The notes: generated from the letters alone by a model not told the origin. 64,000 nucleotides of DNA from Leisingera aquaemixtae (GCF_019801145.1 NZ_JAHVJQ010000012.1:56260-120259), one strand, 5' to 3'; shown: positions 37,687 through 47,188, counted from the first letter of the stretch. Made by a program: numbers and translations.

Positions 37687-38211
37687 CTAGCCGACGATCA
37701 TCTGTTTCATGCGCAGGGCTTCGTATTCTAGCTCCTTGAGGCGGAAGTTCACCACGTCGCCCACGGTGATCATGCCGCAGAGATGGCCGTCTTTCTCGAC
37801 CGGCAGGTGGCGGAAGCGGCCTTCGTTCATCACCTTGGCGACATCGATCAGCAGATCCTCCGGCGCGCAGGTGGTGACCTCGCGGGTCATGATGTCCTCG
37901 ACCAGCTGCGGCAGGGTGTGGCCCGGCGTTTCCGCCAGCCGCCGCACGATGTCGCGCTCCGACAGGATGCCCTGCAGCGCGCCGTTCTGGTCGGTCACCA
38001 CCAGTGCGCCGATGCGCTTGTCGCGCAGCGCCTCCACCGCGTGGCCGATGGTGTCATTGGGACGGATCGAAAAAATCGCATCGCCCTTGGCGTCCAGCAG
38101 TTTGGCCACGGTGGATTGCTCATGCGACAAATTCGACTCGGGCGACTGGCTGTGGCTGGCTTGCCCGGCCTTGTCGCCCCGTGTCGGAGGCTGGTATGAG
38201 AACGGTGCCAT
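37687..38211 (-). CDS. Tandem CBS-domain protein
   Basis: 174 residues made of two CBS domains (DTIGHAVEALRDKRIGALVV with LSERDIVRRLAE, then DLLIDVAKVMNEGRFRHLPV with ITVGDVVNFRL). Such pairs bind adenine nucleotides and usually regulate partner proteins. GGAGGAG precedes the ATG. Convergent with the MarR gene; partner unknown. Confidence 0.88.
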   Translation of the reverse strand: MAPFSYQPPTRGDKAGQASHSQSPESNLSHEQSTVAKLLDAKGDAIFSIRPNDTIGHAVEALRDKRIGALVVTDQNGALQGILSERDIVRRLAETPGHTLPQLVEDIMTREVTTCAPEDLLIDVAKVMNEGRFRHLPVEKDGHLCGMITVGDVVNFRLKELEYEALRMKQMIVG

Positions 38212-38321
38212 GCGCGGGGTCTCCTCCTATCCTGCATCAGGTCATGACCCCATCTTAGCGGCGGATTGCGATCCGGGAAGGGGCGAAATGACGCGAGCGC
38301 TAACAAGGGCCGGAAAACAAC

Positions 38322-38510
38322 ATGTTCGAAAACCTCTACCTGACCCCCGTGACCGGCGCGCTGACCGTGTTCGTGGTGGTGGTCTGCGGCCATCTGTACC
38401 GGCAGAACTGGAAGTCCGAGGCGCCCAATGCGCGGCTTAGAGCCTGGCTCTACGGGGTGCCTGCCGCGATCGGCCTGCTGGCGCTGGCTTTTCTGCCGCT
38501 GAAGTTCTGA
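38322..38510 (+). CDS. Small membrane protein of unknown function (62 aa)
   Basis: Two hydrophobic segments (VTGALTVFVVVVCGHLY and YGVPAAIGLLALAFLPL) separated by a basic loop. It precedes apbE by 79 bases in the same direction, so it may belong to the Nqr maturation unit. No family recognised. Confidence 0.6.
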   Translation: MFENLYLTPVTGALTVFVVVVCGHLYRQNWKSEAPNARLRAWLYGVPAAIGLLALAFLPLKF

Positions 38511-38589
38511 CACCCCGTCTGACGCCCTGTTTGACTCTGCCGCGGGGCAGGGGCATAGCAGCACCAGTTTTGCTGCCGGAGGTTGCCCG

Positions 38590-39624
38590 ATGCACAGAAG
38601 GTTCCTGCTTGCCCTGACCCTGCCCGCGGTGCTGCTGGCGTCCGGCTGCTGGTTTGGCAGCGGGCCGGAAGAGGTGCGCCTGTCGGGCCAGACCATGGGC
38701 ACCACCTACAGCGTGGTCGCCATTGGCGAGGATCTGGACGCCGAGGCGCTGGGGTCCGCGGTGGAAGGCACCCTGGCAGCGGTCAATGCCAAGATGTCGA
38801 ACTGGGATCCGGCGTCGGAGGTCTCCACCTTTTCGGCTGCGCGCAGCACTGCGCCGGTGCGGGTGTCGCCGGAGTTTGCCCATGTGCTGGCGGCGGCCAA
38901 CGACGTGCATGCCAAGACCGGCGGCAAGTTCGACGTGACCCTGGGACCGCTGATCGAGCTGTGGGGCTTCGGCCCGCGCAAGCCGGAGGACCCGGTGCCG
39001 TCGGATGAGGCGATTGCCAAGGCGCTGGTGGGCGTCGGCCAGGCGCGGCTGCTGACGCTGGATGCGGACGCCGGAACGCTGCGGAAGTCGGCACCGGAAA
39101 CCGGCATCAACCTGTCCGCCATTGCCAAGGGCTATGGCGTTGATGCGGTGGCCGAAGCCCTGCAGGGGTTCGGTGTCGAGAACTACATGGTGGAGATCGG
39201 CGGCGATCTGGTGACCAAGGGCGAAAACGCCAAGGGCGAAGCCTGGCGCATCGGCATCGAGAAACCGGATGCGGCGGCGCAGACCGTGCAGCTGATCGTG
39301 CCGGTCAGCGGCCTGGGGCTGGCGACCTCGGGCGACTACCGCAACTACTTCGAATATGAGGGCAGGCGCTATTCCCATATCCTGGACCCGGTGGCCGGGC
39401 GGCCGGTGACGCACAGCACCACCTCGGTCACGGTGATTGCGGAAAATGCCATGCTGGCCGATGCCTGGGCCACCGCAATGCTGGTTCTGGGCCGCGAAAA
39501 CGGGCTGAAGCTTGCGGAAGAGCATAAACTTGCCGTGTTTTTCATTGATCGGGACGTGCAAGCCGGCGCGGATGCCTATATGACAGCGTCCAGCAGCGCC
39601 TTTGAGGCGCTGACCGCAAACTGA
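38590..39624 (+). CDS. apbE: FAD:protein FMN transferase
   Basis: 344-residue lipoprotein (lipobox LLASGC) of the ApbE family, which splits FAD and attaches FMN to threonine in SGAT-type motifs of NqrB and NqrC in the periplasm. Family signatures include GQTMGTTYSV, NLSAIAKGYGVDAVAEAL and YSHILDPVAGRPV. It is next to nqrM, so this locus supplies its own flavinylation of the nearby Nqr complex. Confidence 0.95.
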   Translation: MHRRFLLALTLPAVLLASGCWFGSGPEEVRLSGQTMGTTYSVVAIGEDLDAEALGSAVEGTLAAVNAKMSNWDPASEVSTFSAARSTAPVRVSPEFAHVLAAANDVHAKTGGKFDVTLGPLIELWGFGPRKPEDPVPSDEAIAKALVGVGQARLLTLDADAGTLRKSAPETGINLSAIAKGYGVDAVAEALQGFGVENYMVEIGGDLVTKGENAKGEAWRIGIEKPDAAAQTVQLIVPVSGLGLATSGDYRNYFEYEGRRYSHILDPVAGRPVTHSTTSVTVIAENAMLADAWATAMLVLGRENGLKLAEEHKLAVFFIDRDVQAGADAYMTASSSAFEALTAN

Positions 39625-39657
39625 CGCCGCGCCAAGCCATCCTGCGAGGGACCACCC

Positions 39658-39900
39658 ATGAGCACCTTTCTTCTGGCCTTCATCCTGCTGCTGATCGTTA
39701 CCCTGGGCATGTCGCTGGGGGTGATTCTGATGGGCAAGAAGATCAAGGGCAGCTGCGGCGGCCTGAATGCGATCTCGGGTGCCGACAAATGCGTGGTCTG
39801 CTCCAAGGACATCGACCCTGACAGCCCGCTTCGCGACAAGCTGCAGTGCAAGCGCGCGCGCAAGATGGTCGAGCAGATGGAGCGCGAGGCGCAGGCCTGA
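39658..39900 (+). CDS. nqrM: Na+-NQR maturation protein
   Basis: 80 residues: one N-terminal membrane helix, then a short domain with Cys33 (KGSCGGLN), Cys45, Cys48 and Cys64. NqrM is needed for delivery of iron to the NqrD/NqrE cysteine site. Begins 33 bases after apbE. Confidence 0.92.
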   Translation: MSTFLLAFILLLIVTLGMSLGVILMGKKIKGSCGGLNAISGADKCVVCSKDIDPDSPLRDKLQCKRARKMVEQMEREAQA

Positions 39901-39916
39901 AGCCAGCCGCCCGCAC

Positions 39917-39939
39917 CCCTGCGATGCAGGGTTCTTATT
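39917..39939. terminator. Terminator between convergent nqrM and nodT-like genes
   Basis: Stem CCCTGC/GCAGGG with three-base loop followed by TTCTTATT on the + strand; it runs into the stop codon of the leftward gene. Confidence 0.55.
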
Positions 39940-41353
39940 CCGCCTGGTCCGGTTTTTTCACCAGAACAACGGCGCTGTCCGGATCCTGCTGCGGCGCCCA
40001 GCCCTTGCCCAGTGAAATCTGCAGGCCGGCCCAGGCCAGCGCCAGGTCGCGGCGCGCGGTAATCAGGTTCAGCTCGTTGTCGCGCAGCGCCTCTTCGGTG
40101 TTCAGCAGGTCGAACAGGGTGATCTCGCTGGCGCGGAAGGTTTCGCGCGCCAGATCGGCAACCTTGACCCCGAGGCTGACGGCACGGGCCTCGGCAGCGG
40201 CCCGCTCGCGCGCGGCCCGCAGGCTGCTTTGCTGGGCCTGGACCTCCTCCACGGCGGCGCGCACCCCGGCGCGGTAGTCGAACTCGGTGGCCTTGGCCTC
40301 GGCGATGGCGCTTTGGTGGAAGGCGCGCAGCACCGGCCGGTTGAACAGCGGCAGGTTCAGCTCCGGGCCGATCGAGTAAAGATCGTTGACGCCGCGTACG
40401 GCCTGAACCGATCCGGTGATCTCCAGCGACGGGTACAGCTCTGCCTCGCTGACGCCGATATCGGCGGTGGCGCTGCGCAGCTGGGCCTCGGCCAGCAGCA
40501 CGTCGGGGCGGTTGCGCAGCAGGGTGGCGGGCACGCCCAGTTCCGGCTGGGTCGCCGGGTAGGGCTGGCCGTAGCTGCCCTGCATCATTGCAAACACCTC
40601 TGAGGCGTCGCGGTCCAGAAGGGTCGCCAGGGCAAAGACCGATGCTTCGTAGCTGGCAATGAAGGCGGGCAGATCCGCCTTGGCGCTGACCACTTGCAGC
40701 TTGGTGCGCTCCACATCCAGCGCCAGGGCCGCGCGGGCTTCCTGCAGCTCCATCACCGTTGCCAGGATCTGCTCGCGCAGCTGGATGGTCTTGCGGGTGA
40801 CGGCGGCGCCGCGCTGGAAGAAGCGGGCCTGGATATAGGTGCGGGTGATGGCGTCGATGACCGCCAGGCGGGTGGTGGCCATCTGGTAGAACTGCGCATC
40901 GCGGTCGGCAACTGCGCGTTCGGAACGCCGCTGGAACTCACCAAACAGGTCAAAGACATAGGTCGCGCTGAGCTGGGCCGCGTCGGTGTTGCTGGAGCCA
41001 TCATCGGATTCCCGGCGCGAGAAGGTTGAGCTGGCATCCAGGCCGCCGCTGGCCTGCTGCGGGCGGCCGGAGCCGCGGCGCAGGGCCTCTGCGGCTTTCA
41101 GCCGTTCCTTGGCCGCCATTAGGCCGAGGTTCTGCTGAAGCCCTGCCGCCACCAGCCGGTTCAGCGTGGCATCGTTCAGCTGCTGCCACCAGGTTTCGCT
41201 TGCGCCTCTGGCGGTGGCATAGGTGCGGGACTGGTAATAGGCAGCGGGCACCGCAAAATCAGGGCGGTGATAGTCCACGCCGACGATGGTGCAGCTGCAC
41301 AAGACGCAACCGGCCAGCAGCACGGAACGGGCTGTCCAATGGGATCTGCTCAT
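39935..41353 (-). CDS. RND-type efflux outer-membrane lipoprotein, NodT family
   Basis: 472-residue TolC-like channel component. The start MSRSHWTARSVLLAGC gives a signal peptide with lipobox LAGC; longer upstream starts lack a signal. Typical features are ETWWQQLNDATLNRLVAAGLQQN near the mature N-terminus and duplicated helical repeats (RPDVLLAEAQLRSATADIGVSEAELYPSL region). No adaptor or RND pump gene is next to it, so it is an orphan outer-membrane component, perhaps sharing pumps encoded elsewhere. Confidence 0.9.
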   Translation of the reverse strand: MSRSHWTARSVLLAGCVLCSCTIVGVDYHRPDFAVPAAYYQSRTYATARGASETWWQQLNDATLNRLVAAGLQQNLGLMAAKERLKAAEALRRGSGRPQQASGGLDASSTFSRRESDDGSSNTDAAQLSATYVFDLFGEFQRRSERAVADRDAQFYQMATTRLAVIDAITRTYIQARFFQRGAAVTRKTIQLREQILATVMELQEARAALALDVERTKLQVVSAKADLPAFIASYEASVFALATLLDRDASEVFAMMQGSYGQPYPATQPELGVPATLLRNRPDVLLAEAQLRSATADIGVSEAELYPSLEITGSVQAVRGVNDLYSIGPELNLPLFNRPVLRAFHQSAIAEAKATEFDYRAGVRAAVEEVQAQQSSLRAARERAAAEARAVSLGVKVADLARETFRASEITLFDLLNTEEALRDNELNLITARRDLALAWAGLQISLGKGWAPQQDPDSAVVLVKKPDQAE

Positions 41354-41632
41354 GTTCTGCCTCTGGGCGCCCTTATTAGCGGGCTTTGAGCCAGCATAGC
41401 CGGGGCAAGGCGCGCCGCGAAACGGTTCCTGCGGCGCGCGGCCTGTTTGCCGGCCACTGATGCGCACAGCCCACATGCAGGCCGCGCGGAAAAAGGCGAT
41501 CTTCTGGCGGTTTTGGCCTATTCTGGGCGCCAAAAGGCGGGCAGGGTGCCAAGCCAGAACCGCTGGCCGGCGGGGCGGCTGTGCTTTGCCGGGTCCGGGC
41601 CGCAACTGAAACGTGAGAGGGAGAACCGCCAG

Positions 41633-43054
41633 ATGGACCTGCAGAAATTCTACATCGGCGGCGCCTGGGTGACGCCGCATTCGGCCCGCGAATTTCCGGT
41701 GCTGAACCCGGCCACGGAACAGCAGATCGGAACCATCATCCTGGGGGATGAGGAGGATGTGAACGCTGCGGTGGCAGCGGCCAAGGCGGCGTTCGCCAGC
41801 TTCTCGCAGACTTCGCGCGCCGAACGGATTGCGCTGCTGGAACGCCTGCTGGAAATCAGCCGGGACCGGCGCGAGGAACTGGCGCAGGCCATGTCCGCCG
41901 AGATGGGCGCGCCGATCACCATGGCGCGGGACGCGCAGGCCGATTCAGGGATCGGGCATCTGGAAGGCATCCTGGAGGCGCTGAAATCCCAGGAGCTGCG
42001 CGAGACGCTGCCGAACGGCGATATCCTGGTGCGCGAGCCGATCGGCGTCTGCGGCCTGATCACGCCCTGGAACTGGCCGGTGAACCAGATTGCGCTCAAG
42101 GTGCTGCCGGCGCTGGCGACGGGCTGCACCTGCGTGCTGAAACCGTCGGAGCATACGCCCATGTCGGCGGCCGTCTATGCGCAGATGATCCATGATGCGG
42201 GCTATCCGGCGGGCGTCTTCAACCTGATCCACGGCGACGGGCCGACGGTGGGCGCGGGCTTGTCGCGCCACCCGGACGTGGACATGATGTCGTTTACCGG
42301 CTCGACCCGGGCGGGCATCGCGGTCTCCAAGGACGCCGCCGACACCGTCAAGCGGGTGACGCTGGAACTGGGCGGCAAGTCCCCGAACCTGGTGTTTGCC
42401 GATGCGGACCTCGAAGAGAAAGTCACCGCCTCGGTGCTGGAATGCATGTACAACACCGGCCAAAGCTGCGATGCGCCGACCCGGATGCTGGTGGAGCGGG
42501 GCTGCTACGATCAGGTGCTGGAAATCGCCAATGCCGCAGCCGAGGGCCAGCAGGTGGGCGATCCGGCACAGGAAGGCGACCACATCGGCCCGATGTTCGA
42601 CCGCATTCAGTACGACCGGGTGCAGGCGATGATCCAGAAAGGCATCGACGAGGGCGCCACCTTGCTGGCGGGCGGGCTGGGTCGGCCCGAAGGATTGGAC
42701 ACCGGCTGGTACGTGCGCCCCACCGTCTTTGCCGATGTGGCCAACGACATGGCCATCGCCCAGCAGGAAATCTTCGGCCCGGTGCTGGTGATCATCCCCT
42801 TCGAGGATGAGGAAGACGCCATCCGCATCGCCAATGACACGCCTTATGGCCTCGCCGCCTATCTGCAGACCGGCGATCCGGAGCGGGCCGAGCGCGTCGC
42901 CGCACGGCTGCGCGCAGGTGCGGTTCACATCAATGGCGGCGGCTTCAACTACGGATCGCCGTTTGGCGGCTACAAGCAGTCCGGCAATGGCCGCGAAGGC
43001 GGCATGCTGGGGCTGGAAGATTACCAGGAGGTGAAAACCCTGCACTTCGGCTGA
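41633..43054 (+). CDS. Aldehyde dehydrogenase family protein
   Basis: 473 residues: PWNWPVNQIA, SFTGSTRAG, general base ELGGKSP and nucleophile in GQSCDAPTR (Asp following Cys). A GAGAGGGAG ribosome site precedes the ATG; the frame is open upstream without a good site. Convergent with the second mttB-like gene. Substrate cannot be read from sequence; a betaine-derived aldehyde is possible from context. Confidence 0.88.
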   Translation: MDLQKFYIGGAWVTPHSAREFPVLNPATEQQIGTIILGDEEDVNAAVAAAKAAFASFSQTSRAERIALLERLLEISRDRREELAQAMSAEMGAPITMARDAQADSGIGHLEGILEALKSQELRETLPNGDILVREPIGVCGLITPWNWPVNQIALKVLPALATGCTCVLKPSEHTPMSAAVYAQMIHDAGYPAGVFNLIHGDGPTVGAGLSRHPDVDMMSFTGSTRAGIAVSKDAADTVKRVTLELGGKSPNLVFADADLEEKVTASVLECMYNTGQSCDAPTRMLVERGCYDQVLEIANAAAEGQQVGDPAQEGDHIGPMFDRIQYDRVQAMIQKGIDEGATLLAGGLGRPEGLDTGWYVRPTVFADVANDMAIAQQEIFGPVLVIIPFEDEEDAIRIANDTPYGLAAYLQTGDPERAERVAARLRAGAVHINGGGFNYGSPFGGYKQSGNGREGGMLGLEDYQEVKTLHFG

Positions 43055-43066
43055 AGCACGCAGGGT

Positions 43067-43117
43067 TTCATCTTTCCCGAAATACTCCGGGGAGTGCGAG
43101 GGGCCGGCCCCTCGCAC
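43067..43117. repeat. Dispersed intergenic repeat copy B with 24-bp perfect palindrome
   Basis: TTCATCT, GAAATACTCCGGGGAG, then a perfect 24-bp palindrome (43094-43117, arms GTGCGAGGGGCC). It matches the copy at 15053-15106 in its first half. The palindrome probably terminates both convergent genes. Confidence 0.6.
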
Positions 43118-43125
43118 CCTTTCCG

Positions 43126-44664
43126 TCAGGGCTCGCCGGAGCCGATTTCTTCCTTGCGCCTGGCGACGTAGGCATCCAGTTCCTCGCGGACGGCGGGGTC
43201 CATTGCCGGTTCCTCGTAATCGTGCAGCGCCTGTTGCCAGAGGCCGGTGGCGCGGCTTAGCGCGTCCTTCGCGCCTGCCGCCTCCCAGTTCTCGTAATTC
43301 TGCCAGTCCGACAGCAGCGGGCGGTAGAAGGCGGTCTCGTAACGCGCCATCGTGTGTTCGGCGCCGAAGAAGTGGCCGCCGGTGGGGACTGATTGGATGG
43401 CGTCAAAGCCCAGCTCATCGGTGTCGAATTTCATCGGCTTCAGGAACTCGATCATGTTCTGGATGATCTCCACATCCAGGATGAACTTCTCGTAGGACGC
43501 GGTCAGCCCGCCCTCCAGCCAGCCGGCCGCGTGGTAGACGGTATTGGCGCCGCCCAGCACCGCGCCCCAGGTCGCCATCATGGTCTCATAAGCCGCCTGC
43601 AGGTCGACCGCGTTGGAGGCGTTGGCGTTGGAGGTCCGGTAGGGAATGCCGTAGCGCCGCGCCAGCTGGCCGCCGACGATATTGGCCTTGGCGTTTTCCG
43701 GCGTGCCAAAGGCGGGCGCGCCGCTGCGCATGTCGACGTTGGAGGTGAAGGAGCCGTACATCACCGGGGTGCCGGGGTTGACCAGCTGGGTCAGCACCAC
43801 GCCGAACAGCGCCTCGGCGTTCTGCTGGGCCAGCGCGGCGGGTAAAGTCACCGGCGTCATCGCCCCCATCAGGGTAAAGGGCGTCACCGTCACCGGCTGG
43901 CCGTATTCCGCCATGGCGATCAGCCCGTCGCCCATCGCGTCGTCAAACAGCCGCGGCGAGTTGACCGAGATGATGGTGATCACGCCGGGATCATCCTTCA
44001 TCTCCTCAGGCGTCTGACCGCGGGAGATCGCCATCATGTTTATCCCGTCCAGCGCCCGGCCGCGGCCGATGGCTGAGCAATGGAACGAGAGATCTGCATA
44101 GGTGATATTGGCCAGATAGGTATCCAGATGGCGGTTGTTGGCGGGCAGCTCCAGCGGCGCGGTGACCTGGTTGCCGATCAGGTGGATGGCGTTGAAGTGA
44201 TGCGCCAGCTTGATGAAGTTCTGGTAATCGATGAGGTTCCCGGCCCGCCGCCCGCCCACGCAGTCATGCACGTTGGGCGGCCCTGCCACCAGGCCAAAGG
44301 TCACATTGTTGCCGCCCAGCGTGATCCGTTTGTCTTGGTTGCGGCCGGTCAGGGTGAACTCCGCCGGCACTGTTTTCAGCGCCTCTTTGATGATGCTTTC
44401 GTCGATGCGGATGGTCTTGGTCTCGCGGTCCACAATGGCGCCTGCGGCCTCGAAAATGCCCATCACGTTTTCGCCCATCACCCGGATGCCCGCCTCCGAC
44501 AGGATCCGCATCGAGGTGGCGTGCAGCTGGTCCATCTGCTCCGGGTTCAAGAGCTCAAACGCCGGGTAGGTGTTTTTCACCTGTTGCCAGGGGAGCTGGT
44601 CAATACTGCCGCCGGAGCGGCCTGATTTGCCGCGGCGCCCGCCGCCGCGTCTGTCGCGTGCCAT
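43126..44664 (-). CDS. Trimethylamine methyltransferase (MttB) family protein, non-pyrrolysine, copy 2
   Basis: 512 residues, no amber codon, N-terminus Arg/Gly-rich (RRGGGRRGKSGRSGG). Family features include QQNAEALFGVVLTQLVNPGTPVMYGSF and the C-terminal GGHFFGAEHTMARYETAFYRP. It is followed, 80 bases in from the other side, by a MmgE/PrpD gene upstream in the same transcript. Predicted to demethylate a quaternary or tertiary amine through a corrinoid protein that is not in this window; the substrate is unknown. Confidence 0.85.
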   Translation of the reverse strand: MARDRRGGGRRGKSGRSGGSIDQLPWQQVKNTYPAFELLNPEQMDQLHATSMRILSEAGIRVMGENVMGIFEAAGAIVDRETKTIRIDESIIKEALKTVPAEFTLTGRNQDKRITLGGNNVTFGLVAGPPNVHDCVGGRRAGNLIDYQNFIKLAHHFNAIHLIGNQVTAPLELPANNRHLDTYLANITYADLSFHCSAIGRGRALDGINMMAISRGQTPEEMKDDPGVITIISVNSPRLFDDAMGDGLIAMAEYGQPVTVTPFTLMGAMTPVTLPAALAQQNAEALFGVVLTQLVNPGTPVMYGSFTSNVDMRSGAPAFGTPENAKANIVGGQLARRYGIPYRTSNANASNAVDLQAAYETMMATWGAVLGGANTVYHAAGWLEGGLTASYEKFILDVEIIQNMIEFLKPMKFDTDELGFDAIQSVPTGGHFFGAEHTMARYETAFYRPLLSDWQNYENWEAAGAKDALSRATGLWQQALHDYEEPAMDPAVREELDAYVARRKEEIGSGEP

Positions 44665-44693
44665 GTGTCTGTCTTTCTGGTCAGGTTCGAGGC

Positions 44694-46046
44694 TTAGTTT
44701 TCGGGCGCGTCATAGATGAGACGGCCAAGATCGGAGAATTTGCTGCCCTCAGCGGTGAAACCCAGCACCGCATCGCGGATGGCACCGGCGCGGGCCTCGC
44801 CCAGCGAAGGCGCGGCGAACTGCATGAATTTTTGCACGATGTCCTCCTGCGAAAACGGCGCTTCGGGGCCGCCGCGGGCGTGAACGTCGCCAGTCTCGAA
44901 CACCCGCCCGTCGGTCAGCGTCACCACCACATCGGCGACCCGGCAGGCCGGGAAGCGGGCGGAGTGGCGCGCGGCCTCTGCCACGGTGATGCGGTCATGG
45001 ATCGAGGCCACCAGCGGATCGGCAAGGGCGGGGCCGGAGATATGCTCCACCCCGATCCGCCCGTATGCGGCCTGAATGGCAACGGCAAAGCCCAGCGAAT
45101 ACTGTGCCTGGCTGGTGGTCGAGGGGATGCCCGGATAGAGGCAGGCGCTTTCGTGGAAAGTGTTGATGTGGATCTTGGCGATCTGTTCGTGGCTCAGCCC
45201 GTGTTCCAGCATCACCTGCCGCACGGCGTCGATCGGCGCATGGGCCCAGCGGCAGATCGGGTAGGGCTTCACATACTGGTGCTCCATCTGCCAGAAGCTG
45301 CCGAGGTCCTCCCAGTGCGGGGCCACCCGGTCTTCCTCGATGGTGATTGCAGGCGCGCCGGTGAAGCCCTTTTCTGCCAGAACAGCCGCCGACATGCCTG
45401 CCATCGCGCCCCAGCCGGAACCGTCATGCAGCATCGTGGGGTTGGCAATCTCGCGCATCATCTGGCTGCGGGGGCCGTGGAATTCGGCGATCCCCAGCGC
45501 CTGGCGCAGCTGATCCCGGCTGAGGCCGCGCATACGGGCGGCCATCGCCGCCACCCCCAGCGCATTCCAGGCGCCGGAAGTGTGGTAGTCACTGACGGTT
45601 GCATGCAGCGACAGCGCCGCGCGGCCTGCCAGCTCATAGCCCAGGGTGGTGACCGCCAGCGCCTCCGGCCCGGAGAAATCCGGCACCGTTTCCGCCAATG
45701 CCGCAATCGCCGGGATCACAACCACGCCGATGTGGCCCTTGGTCGGGTAGTAGCCGTCGTGGCCGTCCAGATTGTCGGTTGCGGTGGCGGCGGCATAGGC
45801 GGCGCCTGCAACACTGACCCGGCGGCCGTCGAACATCATCCGGGCGCCGAAGCCGCCCTCACCGCAGCCATAAAGCGCCGCGGCGGTGCCGCGGGCGATG
45901 CGCCCGGCCTCCATCGGGGTGGCGCCGATGGTGATGCCCAGCGTGTCCAGGAACATCAGCGCCGCGGCCTCGCGGGTGGTTTCAGGCAGATCACCGGGGG
46001 AAAGGCCGAAGGTGAAATCCGCAACGCGGTTGAATGTATCGGTCAT
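44694..46046 (-). CDS. MmgE/PrpD-family protein
   Basis: 450 residues of the 2-methylcitrate dehydratase / cis-aconitate decarboxylase family: DTLGITIGA, the DNLDGHDGYYPTKGHIG segment (Asp and His acid-base region), HGPRSQMMREI and KPYPICRWAHAPIDAV. It lies 29 bases upstream of mttB copy 2 and divergent from a LysR regulator. An isomerase or dehydratase acting on an acid substrate related to the methyltransferase pathway is plausible. ATG at 46046 is preferred over a TTG ten codons upstream. Confidence 0.85.
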   Translation of the reverse strand: MTDTFNRVADFTFGLSPGDLPETTREAAALMFLDTLGITIGATPMEAGRIARGTAAALYGCGEGGFGARMMFDGRRVSVAGAAYAAATATDNLDGHDGYYPTKGHIGVVVIPAIAALAETVPDFSGPEALAVTTLGYELAGRAALSLHATVSDYHTSGAWNALGVAAMAARMRGLSRDQLRQALGIAEFHGPRSQMMREIANPTMLHDGSGWGAMAGMSAAVLAEKGFTGAPAITIEEDRVAPHWEDLGSFWQMEHQYVKPYPICRWAHAPIDAVRQVMLEHGLSHEQIAKIHINTFHESACLYPGIPSTTSQAQYSLGFAVAIQAAYGRIGVEHISGPALADPLVASIHDRITVAEAARHSARFPACRVADVVVTLTDGRVFETGDVHARGGPEAPFSQEDIVQKFMQFAAPSLGEARAGAIRDAVLGFTAEGSKFSDLGRLIYDAPEN

Positions 46047-46254
46047 TTGGGTGGTCCAATTGCACAGGTTTGCCAAAGCCTAGGGGCAGGGGCGGCAGCT
46101 GACCCGCAAATAAACCGGGGTCATTGGCCCGCATTATTTCGCGAAAGGCGCGCTAGACGTCGTTTTCCGGCACCGCCAGGGCGCGATCCCTTTGGAATTG
46201 CAGCTCAAACCAATGCATGGGAACATGGCCCCGAAACCGCCAGCGGACCTTTTG

Positions 46255-47142
46255 ATGAAAAACCTCCCCCATCTGACTTTCCTGCGCTCATTTGAGGCCG
46301 CGGCGCGCTATCTCAGCTTTACCTCGGCGGCAGATGAGCTGAACTGCACCCAGTCGGCGGTATCGAACCATGTCCGCAGTCTGGAGGAATTCATTGGCCG
46401 GCCGCTGTTCGTGCGCCATCCGCGGTCCCTGTCGCTGACCGATGTGGGCGAGGCCTATCTGCCCTCGGTCCGCCACGCGCTGCAGGAGATTGATTCAGCC
46501 ACCCAGCTGTTGATTTCGCAAAGCCACAAGCGGGAGGTGGTGATCTCCTGCCCCGTCAGCCTGGCGGAGCGCTGGCTCTTGAAGGTGATCGAGGGGTTTT
46601 CAGTGGCGCATCCGGATATCGACCTGACCATTCACAGCACGATCTGGGTGGACGTGGAGACCAATGTCTCGGACATTTCGATCACCATCAACCACGTGGA
46701 TGACGTGATGGGGCCGGCGGTCAAGCTGTGGGACGAAAAGCTGGCGCTGGTCTGCGCGCCTGACTACAAGGCCGGCGACGCAGCCCTGACCCGGCCCGAA
46801 CAACTGGCGGAGGCCAGGCTGATCCACATCCTGGGGCGGCCGGTCTACTGGGAGAAGATCGCCAAGCATTTCGGGCTTTCCGGCATCGAACTGAAGGGCG
46901 GTTTGCAGACCAATTCCTCCAACATGGGGGTGGAGTTTGCGGCCAACGGGCTGGGCTGCGCAGTGCTGCCGAAAACACTGGTCCGTTCCCATGTGGAAGA
47001 CGGGCGGCTGGTGGAGCCTTTCGACTTCGACCTTGATTGCCCCTGGACTTATTTCGCCACCTTCAAGGACAAGGCGGCGACGCCCTCGGTCAAGCATTTC
47101 AAGAGCTGGCTGTTGAAGGCCGCGGAAGAGATGCAGCCGTAG
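46255..47142 (+). CDS. LysR-family regulator, GcvA-like, divergent from the MmgE/PrpD-MttB operon
   Basis: 295 residues beginning MKNLPHLTFLRSFEAAARYL, a classic GcvA-like LysR N-terminus, with the helix-turn-helix ADELNCTQSAVSNHVRSLEEF. Divergent arrangement suggests it controls the MmgE/PrpD-MttB unit. The gap between them holds TTTCGCGAAA (46137-46146) and a GACCC/GGGTC inverted repeat (46101-46122) that could be LysR sites. Confidence 0.88.
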   Translation: MKNLPHLTFLRSFEAAARYLSFTSAADELNCTQSAVSNHVRSLEEFIGRPLFVRHPRSLSLTDVGEAYLPSVRHALQEIDSATQLLISQSHKREVVISCPVSLAERWLLKVIEGFSVAHPDIDLTIHSTIWVDVETNVSDISITINHVDDVMGPAVKLWDEKLALVCAPDYKAGDAALTRPEQLAEARLIHILGRPVYWEKIAKHFGLSGIELKGGLQTNSSNMGVEFAANGLGCAVLPKTLVRSHVEDGRLVEPFDFDLDCPWTYFATFKDKAATPSVKHFKSWLLKAAEEMQP

Positions 47143-47188
47143 CCGGACCGTGCGGACTGCGGCTGCATTGAATTCTGACGGCGTCTCG

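Noticed and set aside
44658..46295. 545-codon + strand frame across the MmgE/PrpD gene
   Set aside because: Antisense shadow; the leftward frame encodes a clear family protein with a ribosome-site-compatible start.
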